A stretch of DNA of 43,710 nucleotides, from NCBI GenBank assembly GCA_947577185.1, contig CANPUE010000019.1:1-43710 (forward strand). The letters run 5' to 3'. Numbering within the stretch: the stretch's first letter is position 1; the number at the start of each line of letters is the position of its first letter. The position numbers and the translations under genes are program-made. The stretch is from an uncultured Lachnospiraceae bacterium. GTDB lineage: Bacteria; Bacillota; Clostridia; Lachnospirales; Lachnospiraceae. Of this stretch, positions 36,202 through 43,649 are shown piece by piece. A model generated the notes under the pieces. The model was not told the origin of the DNA, did no database searches, and saw only the letters and a list, made by a program, of their open reading frames with translations.

Positions 36202-36203
36202 GT

Positions 36204-37142
36204 TCAGTCTCCTTCATTGCTTCCCAATTCCCCGATCTGCCGGAAAACCGGGGATGCCTGCCATGTAGCGAATTTCTGCATTTCCGGGGCGTTTCCCCTG
36301 TTGTTTTGCAGCCAATCGAAAACCGCCTTATAGGTATTTTCCGAAAACAGGACGCTCCAGTTGTTCTTATAATCTGCATTGTCATTATAGGACATCCCGT
36401 TAAAGCCCATAGAGACAATGCCGTCCTTCGTATGCTGCGCCAGTCCCTTTATCTCCAAATCGGCCCATATGTATGCGGCGTTCTTATCATGAATCAAATT
36501 CGGATATTTATTGAAGTAGGTCTCCGCAAGCGCCTCATACCTTTCCCTGTCCGCCTCGCTCTGCAAAAGGACTTTTCCCCCACGGCCTTCCTCGCCATCC
36601 CGCACAAGATACTGTATGCCAGTGCCGGAATGGGTCTTTAATGTGAAACCGGACAGTTCCTCCGTTTCCAGCGTTTCCACGCCCATGACATCCTGCAGGG
36701 CGTCTTTCAGCTCGCCGTCCAATACCATAGCATCATAGCTCATGGTTCCATGCTCCGAGATCAGGAACTGCTTTCCTGTCTGGCTGTCCTGCCTGACCTT
36801 GATGTCAGAATAGTCAAAAGCGCCTATCCTTTCTCCCTGTTTATTGTAAATATCGAAACACCCCGCCTCGTTGTCCGGCACAATCCTGTAATTCTCGGAT
36901 TCATATGTTTCATAGGCAGGCTTCACATTGCGTACCCCGGATGCCGCCGATGCACGGTACGCATCCAGCACCGAAGTCTGCCCCGCCGCACTCATGCTGT
37001 TTCCTATGGAAGAACTCCCTGCCGCATCTGCATCCGCCATCCTGCCCGCGAAGCCCGCTCCCGAACCATTCCTCTGTGCCTTTCCCATATCACGCCATGC
37101 GGGATATCCCCCTGTCCCTATTCCGTTTATGCTCATCGTCAA
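36204..37142 (-). CDS. Unknown accessory protein, MxxNGIGxxGYP family
   Basis: This 312-residue protein has no signal peptide. Its N-terminal 60 residues are Gly/Ser/Ala-rich and probably disordered, beginning with SINGIGTGGYP. The rest looks folded: YRIVPDNEAGCFDIYNKQGE, then YLVRDGEEGRGGKVLLQS, IHDKNAAYIWADLEIKGLAQ, and GFNGMSYNDNADYKNNW. The same N-terminal motif begins the pseudogene at 41650, and 41742-41782 matches the 3' end of this gene, so it belongs to a locally duplicated family. Export of the flexible N-terminus by a signal-independent route is possible but not shown. Function unknown. Confidence 0.75.
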   Translation of the reverse strand: MTMSINGIGTGGYPAWRDMGKAQRNGSGAGFAGRMADADAAGSSSIGNSMSAAGQTSVLDAYRASAASGVRNVKPAYETYESENYRIVPDNEAGCFDIYNKQGERIGAFDYSDIKVRQDSQTGKQFLISEHGTMSYDAMVLDGELKDALQDVMGVETLETEELSGFTLKTHSGTGIQYLVRDGEEGRGGKVLLQSEADRERYEALAETYFNKYPNLIHDKNAAYIWADLEIKGLAQHTKDGIVSMGFNGMSYNDNADYKNNWSVLFSENTYKAVFDWLQNNRGNAPEMQKFATWQASPVFRQIGELGSNEGD

Positions 37143-37168
37143 GTGTCCTCCATAATTATTATTATTGC

Positions 37169-37220
37169 GGCCCTCTGTCGTTCAGAGCCATACCCGCTCC
37201 CTCGTAATAAGTCCGAGCGG
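37169..37220 (-). ncRNA. Leader hairpin pair A (GGACTTA loop)
   Basis: Minus-strand hairpin CCGCTC/GAGCGG (37194-37220) closes a loop starting GGACTTA; a second hairpin with CTCTG/CAGAG follows (37169-37189). It lies 27 bases before the 312-residue gene. Copies B and C share the loop but have different pairing stems. Confidence 0.5.
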
Positions 37221-37374
37221 TTCATTTTCTCAAAATACGCTCCACTTAACTTTCCCGGTCAATTTCCATATCGGCCATCACCGCCATCCAAATTACCCCG
37301 GCAGAAGCGCGTGGTTTTTGCGCCTCCGCTGAATAAGGGGGATAGATGATTTGCTTTCAGACTTCGCATTCCAT

Positions 37375-38004
37375 CTAAACCTGCACATCCAATGAACTGC
37401 CGGAAACGGATGCCCTTCTCACAAGTGTATTGCCGCTTTTCACAAGCGTGCTTTCTACAGATTCCCTCGTCACATTGCCTAAAATGCTTGCATCAAACGG
37501 ATCTCCATTTTTCCAGTTCGGATTAACCTCCCTTACTGCCGCAGCAAGCGCCGCACTGTACTGCTTTTCATACTGCTGCAATGACCATGTTCCTTTTAAG
37601 CGGTCACCCTCTTTGATGCTTAACTGATACGCACGGAAAACCTCTGAACGCTTTGTGGTATCTCCATTCGCCACGCCATTTTCCTGTAAAAAGTGGCGTT
37701 TACATTCATCAAACATTTTCTGGCGGTACTCTTCCGAAACACCTATCATCTGATGCATTTCCGCTTCGCTTTTGCCGTTCATAATCATCCCTCTTACGCA
37801 CATACCGCTTTCATAAATAATTTCTTCAATTTCCTTATCCGATTTTACAGACTTATTTGCCATGCCCATGCCTTTCTGATTTCTGGCATTGAATATTCCT
37901 GCCGGATTCAGCAAGCCATTGCCTTGGTTCTTTTTTACCCCGAACAACTGCGACATCAAATGATACCTTGATGTTAAATTTGTAAAGTTAAAATTGATAT
38001 TCAT
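37375..38004 (-). CDS. Unknown accessory protein, 209 residues
   Basis: I do not recognise a named family. The protein is soluble, without signal peptide. The opening (NINFNFTNLTSRYHLMSQLFG) resembles amphipathic N-termini of secreted-without-signal or phage-like proteins. The middle is helical (IIYESGMCVRGMIMNGKSEA, VSEEYRQKMFDECKRHFLQE), and the end is Ser/Val rich. It follows hairpin C and has a GGAGG ribosome binding site. Third gene after the kinase. Confidence 0.7.
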   Translation of the reverse strand: MNINFNFTNLTSRYHLMSQLFGVKKNQGNGLLNPAGIFNARNQKGMGMANKSVKSDKEIEEIIYESGMCVRGMIMNGKSEAEMHQMIGVSEEYRQKMFDECKRHFLQENGVANGDTTKRSEVFRAYQLSIKEGDRLKGTWSLQQYEKQYSAALAAAVREVNPNWKNGDPFDASILGNVTRESVESTLVKSGNTLVRRASVSGSSLDVQV

Positions 38005-38141
38005 ATTCTTTTCCTCCAGTTATTTTGTAATAGAAATTGTCATAAATCCGGACAGACTACAAAGGCAAAGCATTATGCGCCTCTGCCTTATAAACCGTGA
38101 CACAGCCGCCATCAGCCAATCCTCTTGAACACAGGCCGCCC

Positions 38142-38168
38142 ATGCCCCCTTATAGTAAGTCCGGGCAT
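38142..38168 (-). ncRNA. Leader hairpin C (GGACTTA loop)
   Basis: Minus strand ATGCCC/GGGCAT stem around a loop beginning GGACTTA and closing AAGG, lying right behind the stop of the 113-residue gene and about 138 bases before the 209-residue gene. Stem bases differ from copy A yet still pair. Confidence 0.5.
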
Positions 38169-38176
38169 AATCTTCC

Positions 38177-38518
38177 TTACTTCAAAATGCCCGCCGCCTC
38201 ATATGCGGCAATCGAAACTGCCTTTTTGGTCATGCTGTCCTTATAATATCTCTCGTCTGCTTCCTGCTCCATCAACCTGCGTTTCAGGGCAGCTTCCTCC
38301 GCCAGCCTTTCATATTCTGCTTGTTTTGCTTCCCTTGCCCTGCGGGCTTCAACAAATTCTGACGATGAAACAGTAATTGTTCCGGGGCTGGTCACACGGT
38401 ACTTGGAGATTTCTCCATTTTCATCCAATTCAATCAGATAGGAACACCCCGGAAGGAGTCCAGCCCAAGACAGATTCATCCACATTATCTGAAAAGAACC
38501 GCTCAAACGGAAAATCAT
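38177..38518 (-). CDS. Unknown accessory protein, 113 residues
   Basis: I start at ATG 38518, which has GGAGG seven bases upstream; the open frame to 38557 is less likely. An N-terminal beta-like part (IFRLSGSFQIMWMNLSWAGL, SYLIELDENGEISKYRV) precedes a strongly charged helical part (ARRAREAKQAEYERLAEEAALKRR without break), probably a coiled coil. Function unknown. It lies 60 bases behind the kinase gene. Confidence 0.65.
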   Translation of the reverse strand: MIFRLSGSFQIMWMNLSWAGLLPGCSYLIELDENGEISKYRVTSPGTITVSSSEFVEARRAREAKQAEYERLAEEAALKRRLMEQEADERYYKDSMTKKAVSIAAYEAAGILK

Positions 38519-38578
38519 TTCTATTCCTCCATGTGCCTTGTGATATCTTTGAGCCATCCATCACATTGCCCATAAAGC

Positions 38579-39835
38579 TTATAACATCACCACCACCTGG
38601 AACTTTTCCTCATCGCAGGAAACAGCAAAATCGCCTTTGTATTTATCCACCACTGCCTTCACATTCGACAGGCCGGTGCCTTCCGTGACCTGCACCTTTT
38701 CCGCCACGGGGTTCCTTACGGAGAAGATCAGCTTCCCGCCCTCCTGCACCACCTTAATGTTTATGACGGCCTTCCTCCCTGCCTTTACCATCTTCACGCA
38801 CTCATGGATGGCATTGTCCAGCAGGTTGGAAAGCAAAATCACTATTTCCTCCCCGTCCAGCCGCATCCCGCTCATGTCACCCACCCTGAATATCATGGAT
38901 ACACCCTGCTCCTTTGCGGCATGAAACTTCTGGTTCAGGACTGCGTTCACGACAGGGTGGTTCGTGTTGACCGCTGACATCTCCACCGATATGCTCTCCG
39001 TCAGCCGTTCCGCAAGCTCAGCGGCGGCCTGTGTATCACCTTCTTTTAACAACACCTGCATTGTCCTTATCTGATTTTTATAATCATGCATCTTCCGCCC
39101 CTGCCGCTCATAGACTACCTGCATATCCCGGTAATGAGTGAGCTGGCTTTCCTTCTTCCGTGCAGACTCAATACCCTCCCGCATTTTCTTTCCCTTTTCC
39201 AGTATCTCCCGAAGAAGCCAGATAACAAGGAAATTGATTGCGACCAGCCCTACGGAAATAAAAAGACAGGCCGAATGCATACCTGCCCAATTCCCACCAA
39301 ATTGGTAATACATCACCAAAATGGCTGACAGCGTAAACAGGGGCATCAGGCTTAATTTCAACCATTCCCCATCCGTAAGTTCTCTGTAGTCAAATCCTCC
39401 TTTCCATATCCTTCGGAAAATGAAAAGGATACCAATCCAGAATATTTTAGAAGACAATACCCAGAACCAATCTTGTATTTTCCACGCTGTTCTCTGCATT
39501 TCCCACATATTTTTAACACAATATGACACATAATCCGTCAAAAATATCATGCAATAGTTCAGTACAGAAAAAAAGGCATCTTGAACCCACCCGGCTTTGT
39601 AAATTATCCTGCCAAGCAGAGCATACCCAAAAAGAACCAAAGACACCTTCCACATCCCAATCCAATACCCTATAGCATTGGCAGTAAACAGCATAATGAA
39701 ATACGCCAAAAATCTGTATGCAGAAAGACCTTCTATTTTCTCCCGTCCCAAAAAAATATCAAAAAAATGCAGGCTTCCACATACTTCTATGACAACCGTT
39801 AGAAAGAACATCCACATTCCTATTTCCATAATCAC
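38579..39835 (-). CDS. GHKL sensor kinase (AgrC-like)
   Basis: This 418-residue protein has about six to seven membrane helices in residues 1-210 and a cytoplasmic GHKL kinase domain: HDYKNQIRTMQVLL (phosphoacceptor His region), NLLDNAIHE (N box) and GTGLSNVKAVVDKYKG (G box). This is the AgrC/ComD class that senses peptides or membrane signals. It overlaps the regulator gene by four bases. No AgrB or AgrD-like gene is nearby, so the signal is unknown. Confidence 0.9.
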   Translation of the reverse strand: MIMEIGMWMFFLTVVIEVCGSLHFFDIFLGREKIEGLSAYRFLAYFIMLFTANAIGYWIGMWKVSLVLFGYALLGRIIYKAGWVQDAFFSVLNYCMIFLTDYVSYCVKNMWEMQRTAWKIQDWFWVLSSKIFWIGILFIFRRIWKGGFDYRELTDGEWLKLSLMPLFTLSAILVMYYQFGGNWAGMHSACLFISVGLVAINFLVIWLLREILEKGKKMREGIESARKKESQLTHYRDMQVVYERQGRKMHDYKNQIRTMQVLLKEGDTQAAAELAERLTESISVEMSAVNTNHPVVNAVLNQKFHAAKEQGVSMIFRVGDMSGMRLDGEEIVILLSNLLDNAIHECVKMVKAGRKAVINIKVVQEGGKLIFSVRNPVAEKVQVTEGTGLSNVKAVVDKYKGDFAVSCDEEKFQVVVML

Positions 39836-40515
39836 TCCGCCCCTTTAAACAATGTGTACTGCCGCCTTACTTCCGAGTACCTGGACTTCGGCACGGATAT
39901 CTCCTTCCCGGTAGTCAGAACCATGACATAGTTGCTGAGCTTTCTGATGTATTTCATGTTGATGAGGAAACTCTGGTGTATCCGCACAAAGCCCATCCCC
40001 GCCAGTTCCGTCTCCAGCTCATCCATCTTCTTGTAGATGCTGTACGTCTCCTCCGCCGTGTAGAAAACATTCTTGTGCCTGCTCGTTTCGATATAGATGA
40101 TGTCGTCCACACGCAGGCGCATGTTCCCCTCCACGAAGCCGAACTCCACCACCCACTCCTCCCGCAGGATGTCATCCACGCCCTCCTGCAGCGTCTGCTC
40201 CAGGTCGTCTTTTAAGAGGAACCGGCTGGCTTTCACCTTGTACCCATCCAGCGCATAATTCACATAGGCGGTCACCAGAACAATATGTACCTTCGGGCAT
40301 TCCGCCTTGATCCTCCCCGCCGCCGCCAGCCCGTCCATGCCCTCCATGTTGATGTCGAGGAACACGATGCCGCATTCCCGTACATACCCCATATCCGCAT
40401 AAAGCTCTTCGCCGGAGCCATATTCCCTTATTTCAAAATCATGGCCGCAGGCTTCCAGCAGCGCCCGTAGCGCGCCCCTGTCCTCCCTGCTGTCATCACA
40501 GACCGCTATCTTCAT
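39832..40515 (-). CDS. LytTR response regulator
   Basis: This 227-residue regulator has a receiver domain (VCDDSRED, Asp in IVFLDINMEGMDG, LLKDDLEQTL) and a LytTR DNA-binding domain (VDDIIYIETSRHKNVFY, FVRIHQSFLINMKYIRKL). It starts the operon: regulator, kinase and four unknown proteins. It presumably binds the direct repeats ahead of its own promoter. Confidence 0.92.
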   Translation of the reverse strand: MKIAVCDDSREDRGALRALLEACGHDFEIREYGSGEELYADMGYVRECGIVFLDINMEGMDGLAAAGRIKAECPKVHIVLVTAYVNYALDGYKVKASRFLLKDDLEQTLQEGVDDILREEWVVEFGFVEGNMRLRVDDIIYIETSRHKNVFYTAEETYSIYKKMDELETELAGMGFVRIHQSFLINMKYIRKLSNYVMVLTTGKEISVPKSRYSEVRRQYTLFKGAE

Positions 40516-40552
40516 CGCATTTCCCTCAATTCTGTGTTTTTCTCCACTATAA

Positions 40553-40619
40553 ATTATATCGGATTATGGGGTATCCTATCAAATCCCATTGCACCAAACT
40601 CCCATAAATTGCACGAAAC
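40553..40619 (-). promoter_or_regulatory. Promoter with LytTR-type direct repeats
   Basis: Minus strand TTGATA (40577-40582), 18 bases, TATAAT (40553-40558). Upstream are two direct repeats ATTGCACSAAAC (40588-40599 and 40608-40619 on the plus strand), 20 bases apart, about two helical turns and one mismatch. LytTR regulators bind such paired repeats. Autoregulation is inferred. Confidence 0.65.
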
Positions 40620-40726
40620 GACTATAAATCAATCTCGGAATATCACTGGAGGGGCTAAAGTTTTTCGCTTTTTGTCCGATATAATATCCCCGCTTTTGTA
40701 ATATTATTTGGCATGAAGCTCCACCA

Positions 40727-40840
40727 AAACAATCCCTGATTGTGAGCAACCAACCCACCGATAAATGGCAGCCGGAACTGGCCGCCATGCGCATGGCCTG
40801 CAAAAACCAGATCAATACCAACATCCAAGGCTTTCCGCAG
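40727..40840 (-). pseudogene. Metallophosphoesterase fragment
   Basis: About 38 codons encode the C-terminal metal motif region of a YkuE-like phosphoesterase (DLVFAGHAHGGQFRLPFIGG). Both ends are missing: upstream the frame comes from sigma-like DNA, downstream it loses homology. It is not derived from the intact copy at 15372-16232, which differs in sequence. Confidence 0.7.
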
Positions 40841-41093
40841 CGATGCTGACCGCCTGCAGGATGCCGATAAGCTCCTGTGACTTTTGCATAGATTCCGTTC
40901 CCTTCGAGGCATTATCCCGCCACGCCTCGTAGGATTCTTCTGTATAACCGTTCTGCTCCATTGCCTCCCGGTTCCGTTGCTCATGCTTTTTCTGCTGCCA
41001 CCACGGCCTAAAGTAATTCCTGTATTCTTCTTCCGTAACTTCCAGTGTGAATTCTTCATTTCCAGATTTGATTGTGATTTTCCTAAAAGACAT
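40812..41093 (-). pseudogene. Truncated element-type sigma-70 factor
   Basis: The first 70 residues (EEYRNYFRPWWQQKKHEQRN, then EQNGYTEESYEAWRDN) look like the N-terminus of the small sigma factors of Firmicute conjugative elements; sigma regions 2-4 with the HTH are gone. The end is fused out of frame to phosphoesterase DNA. Family call from memory of similar proteins. Confidence 0.55.
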
Positions 41094-41137
41094 AAAGCGT
41101 TCCTTCCTTTACGGCTTCGTAAAGTTAGGAACGCTTT
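41094..41137 (-). promoter_or_regulatory. Hairpin covering the ribosome binding site of the sigma remnant
   Basis: An 11-bp stem (AAAGCGTTCCT/AGGAACGCTTT) and an inner 7-bp stem (CTTTACG/CGTAAAG) place the ribosome binding sequence AAGGAAGGA inside the 3' arm, directly before ATG 41093. Confidence 0.65.
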
Positions 41138-41195
41138 AATCTATAAAAGTAAAAATAGCAGGATAGTTTCTGCCATTCTTTCCCGCTATGTATAT

Positions 41196-41261
41196 TTATC
41201 TTTTTCCACTCGGTTTCCAGTACACCTTTACCACCCTGCCGCAGTTAGAGCATTTATGCAT
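41196..41261 (-). other. 21-codon ORF with CxxC (low confidence)
   Basis: The short frame MHKCSNCGRVVKVYWKPSGK resembles half of a zinc ribbon. It lies between the pseudogene and the sigma remnant and may be a relic. No good ribosome binding site is seen. Confidence 0.25.
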
Positions 41262-41315
41262 TATTGATTTTCTTCGTGTGATGCTTCCACATCAATGCCG
41301 CCTATGGCGCTTTAC

Positions 41316-41650
41316 TTACGCATTGTTCTTTGAACGCTTATCAAGCTCCTTTATGTATTCATCAAATGTGTATATCTTATCTTCTCCCGCAAAACGGAAT
41401 CGTGCCCATGTCCCTTCTATTCAGGTTGCCTTCATCATATCGGAAACGGACATTTTCTTGCTCTGCACCTGCTTATCAACCGACTGCATAAGTTCCTCTT
41501 CCGTCCAGACCTTTCCTACAAAAAAGGAGGCGTCTGTGATGCCATTCCCATAAACTCCCGGTCAAAACTCTGTGTGCCGTCCTGTGCCTGGCGCACCTTT
41601 GCTTTTCCTGCTGCCGGGTATCCTGCTGCTCCTATTCCATTAACATTCAT
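41316..41650 (-). pseudogene. Broken paralogue of the MxxNGIGxxGYP family
   Basis: ATG 41650, with a good ribosome binding site, opens MNVNGIGAAGYPAAGKAKV; the frame stops at 41516. The +1 frame continues coherently (VGKVWTEEELMQSVDKQVQS, then an internal TGA, then RFAGEDKIYTFDEYIKELDK) to a stop at 41316. At least one frameshift and one nonsense change are visible. The N-terminus matches the 312-residue protein at 36204-37142; the rest does not obviously. Confidence 0.75.
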
Positions 41651-41680
41651 TTCCTTTCATCCTCCATTCTTTTTAATATT

Positions 41681-41730
41681 GCGGCTCCTCTGTCAGTCAG
41701 AGCCGCCCCTGCTCTCTCTAAGTCCAAGCA
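41681..41730 (-). ncRNA. Leader hairpin pair B (GGACTTA loop)
   Basis: Minus strand TGCT/AGCA around GGACTTAGAGAG (41710-41730) and a second hairpin GCGGCTC/GAGCCGC (41681-41706). It precedes the pseudogene at 41650 just as copy A precedes the intact gene. Confidence 0.45.
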
Positions 41731-41741
41731 TTTTATTATTT

Positions 41742-41962
41742 CCCTATCTGCCGGAAAGCCGGGGGATGACTGCCCTGCTTTGTCAGGCTGTGGCTTATTG
41801 CGGATATGCGTCTATTGGATTCTATTTCTTATTCATAAAATCCCAATACGCCTGCATACTGTACTGGCAGTATTCCGCAGTCCTTTTCTGGAGCAGCAGC
41901 TTCATGTCGCCGATCTGCTTCTGGAACATATCCATGAAATCTGTCCCGTCATTTAATCCCAT
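41742..41962 (-). pseudogene. Fragments of further paralogues
   Basis: 41742-41782 is clearly similar to 36231-36269, the 3' end of the intact 312-residue gene, with a one-base insertion. 41822-41962 encodes GLNDGTDFMDMFQKQIGDMK followed by a helix ending YWDFMNKK, an open piece of about 46 codons without homology elsewhere in the window. Together they mark deleted members of a former tandem array. Confidence 0.6.
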
Positions 41963-42012
41963 AGCACCGGCGTCTGTTGGATAGTTGGAATAGGTGACTT
42001 AGAAAATATCCA

Positions 42013-42369
42013 TTATTCAAGGGTTTCCAATGCCCCTATGAACTTGTAATGGATAGTAAGTCGTTGAATTTTCTGCCCGTCAACTTCTACGGGTTCAGAA
42101 ACAAGAATTTTTTCTATAAGTTGGTTGATTATCTTAAAATTGAGTTCCGTTATTCCTGCATAACCGCTTATCTGCTCCGCAAACTGCTCAATGGAAGATA
42201 ACTGCTCCCTGTCCGCTATGGCACTTTTTTCAAGTTCCTTTATCTTGGCAGTCAGTTCTTCCTGCTCGCTGTCATACCTTGCCGACAACATTTGGAAACG
42301 CTTTTCGGTCAGCAGTTCCCTTGTCAAGTCCTCGTACAGTTTGGCATACAGGTTTTCAATCTCCGACAC
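42013..42369 (-). pseudogene. Large serine recombinase, C-terminal fragment
   Basis: The 118-residue piece (SEIENLYAKLYEDLTREL, LSARYDSEQEELTAKIKELE, LNFKIINQLIEKILV, then IQRLTIHYKFIG) is the C-terminal coiled-coil/DUF4368-type end of a TnpX/Tn4451-like recombinase. The N-terminal catalytic and zinc parts are missing; the frame meets IS200 DNA at about 42380. Confidence 0.85.
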
Positions 42370-42376
42370 ACGCTGT

Positions 42377-42730
42377 TTACATATACTCTTTCAATGACAT
42401 CTGGTCATATTCCAAATCTTCCTTTAGTTGATTCCGAATATACTCTTCTATCTTTTTTGCATTTCCTACTGTATCCACATAGTATCCTCTGCACCAAAAA
42501 TGTCTGTTGCCATACTTATATTTCAGGTTCGCATGTCTCTCAAATATCATCAGTGTACTTTTTCCCTTTAAGTATCCAACAAAATCTGACACACTCATCT
42601 TCGGTGGTATTTCTACCAGCATATGAACATGGTCTGGGCAGATTTCTGCCTCTACTATATGCACCTCTTTCCGCTTACACAACATACTCAATATATTTGC
42701 TATGTCTTGTTTCAACATAAATTTTTGCAC
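42377..42730 (-). mobile_element. tnpA: IS200/IS605-type TnpA, truncated
   Basis: The 117-residue frame keeps the HUH motif (CPDHVHMLV), GYLKGKS, NRHFWCRGYYVDTVG and the catalytic Tyr in IEEYIRNQ. About 35 N-terminal residues (the usual HxVYxLxYHLV region) are missing: a stop stands right before the GTG. The usual tail after LKEY (DPFTG) is also missing. It interrupts the recombinase fragment. Confidence 0.85.
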
Positions 42731-42812
42731 TTATAAATAATGCCACAATCACATTTATTTTTCTATGACATTTTCATTAAATTTCTTCCGCTCTTCATTT
42801 CATTCTTCCCTG

Positions 42813-43196
42813 TTACCTGTTATGCTGTCGGCTCTCGTTCTGAAGCTCCCTCTCAAGGTTCTTCCTGTTGTAGCTGATTACCTCGGCATACGCTAATTCT
42901 GTTGCGGTCTTGATCTGCTCCCTGCTGATACTGTCATACTCGAACTGCAAAGACTGTATCTCCGCTTTCCACTGTTTCGGCGTTATCTTCTCGCCGTTCT
43001 GTAAAAGGCTCTGCATACGCTCCTTTAATTCGGGATACTTCGATAAGCTGTCCTTATCCTCTTTATCGTATTTCATTTTCGCAAATCCTTTGAGTGACTG
43101 GCTCTCCTTATAGGTATCTTGGATTGGCGCAAAGAGGGCATACATTTTTGACAGTTCTGCGTTTATTTTCGGTGTTTTTGAAAAACTGTCGTATTG
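42813..43196 (-). pseudogene. Relaxase C-terminal fragment (MobA/MobL-like)
   Basis: The frame encodes a charged helical segment (KGFAKMKYDKEDKDSLSKYP, REQIKTATELAYAEVISYNR) like the C-terminal end of mobilisation relaxases. The catalytic N-terminal histidine triad is absent. Residues before about 43196 look non-coding. Family identity is moderate. Confidence 0.5.
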
Positions 43197-43342
43197 CCCC
43201 ACGAAAAGGGAAACAGGACGCACCCTTTGTTTGGCAGTTTCCGGCTTTTTGGTGGTGTGGGGAATGAAAGGAAAATGAAGAAATTTCTCAAAATTTCCGC
43301 CTATTCGGGCTTTGTGGTTTTGTGAGGAATCCTGAAAAAATA

Positions 43343-43645
43343 CAACACGCCCCACCGCCGCCGGGTAATCAAGACATGCTTGACCGAGGAAGAATACGCC
43401 CGGGCAATCCCGTTTCCCCGGTCAATGATGAACTGCTTTCTGCCGTTGGGAAACTCACAGCCGAGTACGGGAAAATCGGCGGCAGCTTGAACCAGATTGC
43501 CCGCTGTCTGAACGAGTACGGCGCACCCTATAACGCCCTTTCCCAATGTGTACCCCCGTCCGCATTACCGGGGAGAATTTCAAAAAAGCCAAAGCACGGG
43601 AGAAAATGGAACGCCTTAAAAAGCTACTAAACGGAAAGGAGATTT
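43343..43645 (+). pseudogene. MobC-like mobilisation protein, frameshifted
   Basis: On the plus strand one frame gives HRRRVIKTCLTEEEYARA, the next gives DELLSAVGKLTAEYGKIGGS and LNQIARCLNEYG, the core of MobC relaxosome proteins. A third frame gives ENFKKAKAREKMERLKKLLN up to a stop at about 43648. At least one frameshift separates them. Confidence 0.6.
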
Positions 43646-43649
43646 GCCT

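Noticed and set aside
37169..37220. Known riboswitch at the GGACTTA hairpin
   Set aside because: I could not match it to any riboswitch consensus I know; kept only as an unknown RNA-like element.
37143..37374. Possible small ORFs in the gap before the 312-residue gene
   Set aside because: Short frames exist, but the different copies of the leader are open in different frames; structure, not protein, is conserved.
35767..38557. Assignment of the accessory proteins to specific DUF numbers
   Set aside because: They recall uncharacterised Lachnospiraceae families, but I could not assign a number with confidence from sequence alone.
43301..43546. Minus-strand ORF opposite MobC
   Set aside because: The plus strand carries the recognisable MobC core; the minus frame has no features.
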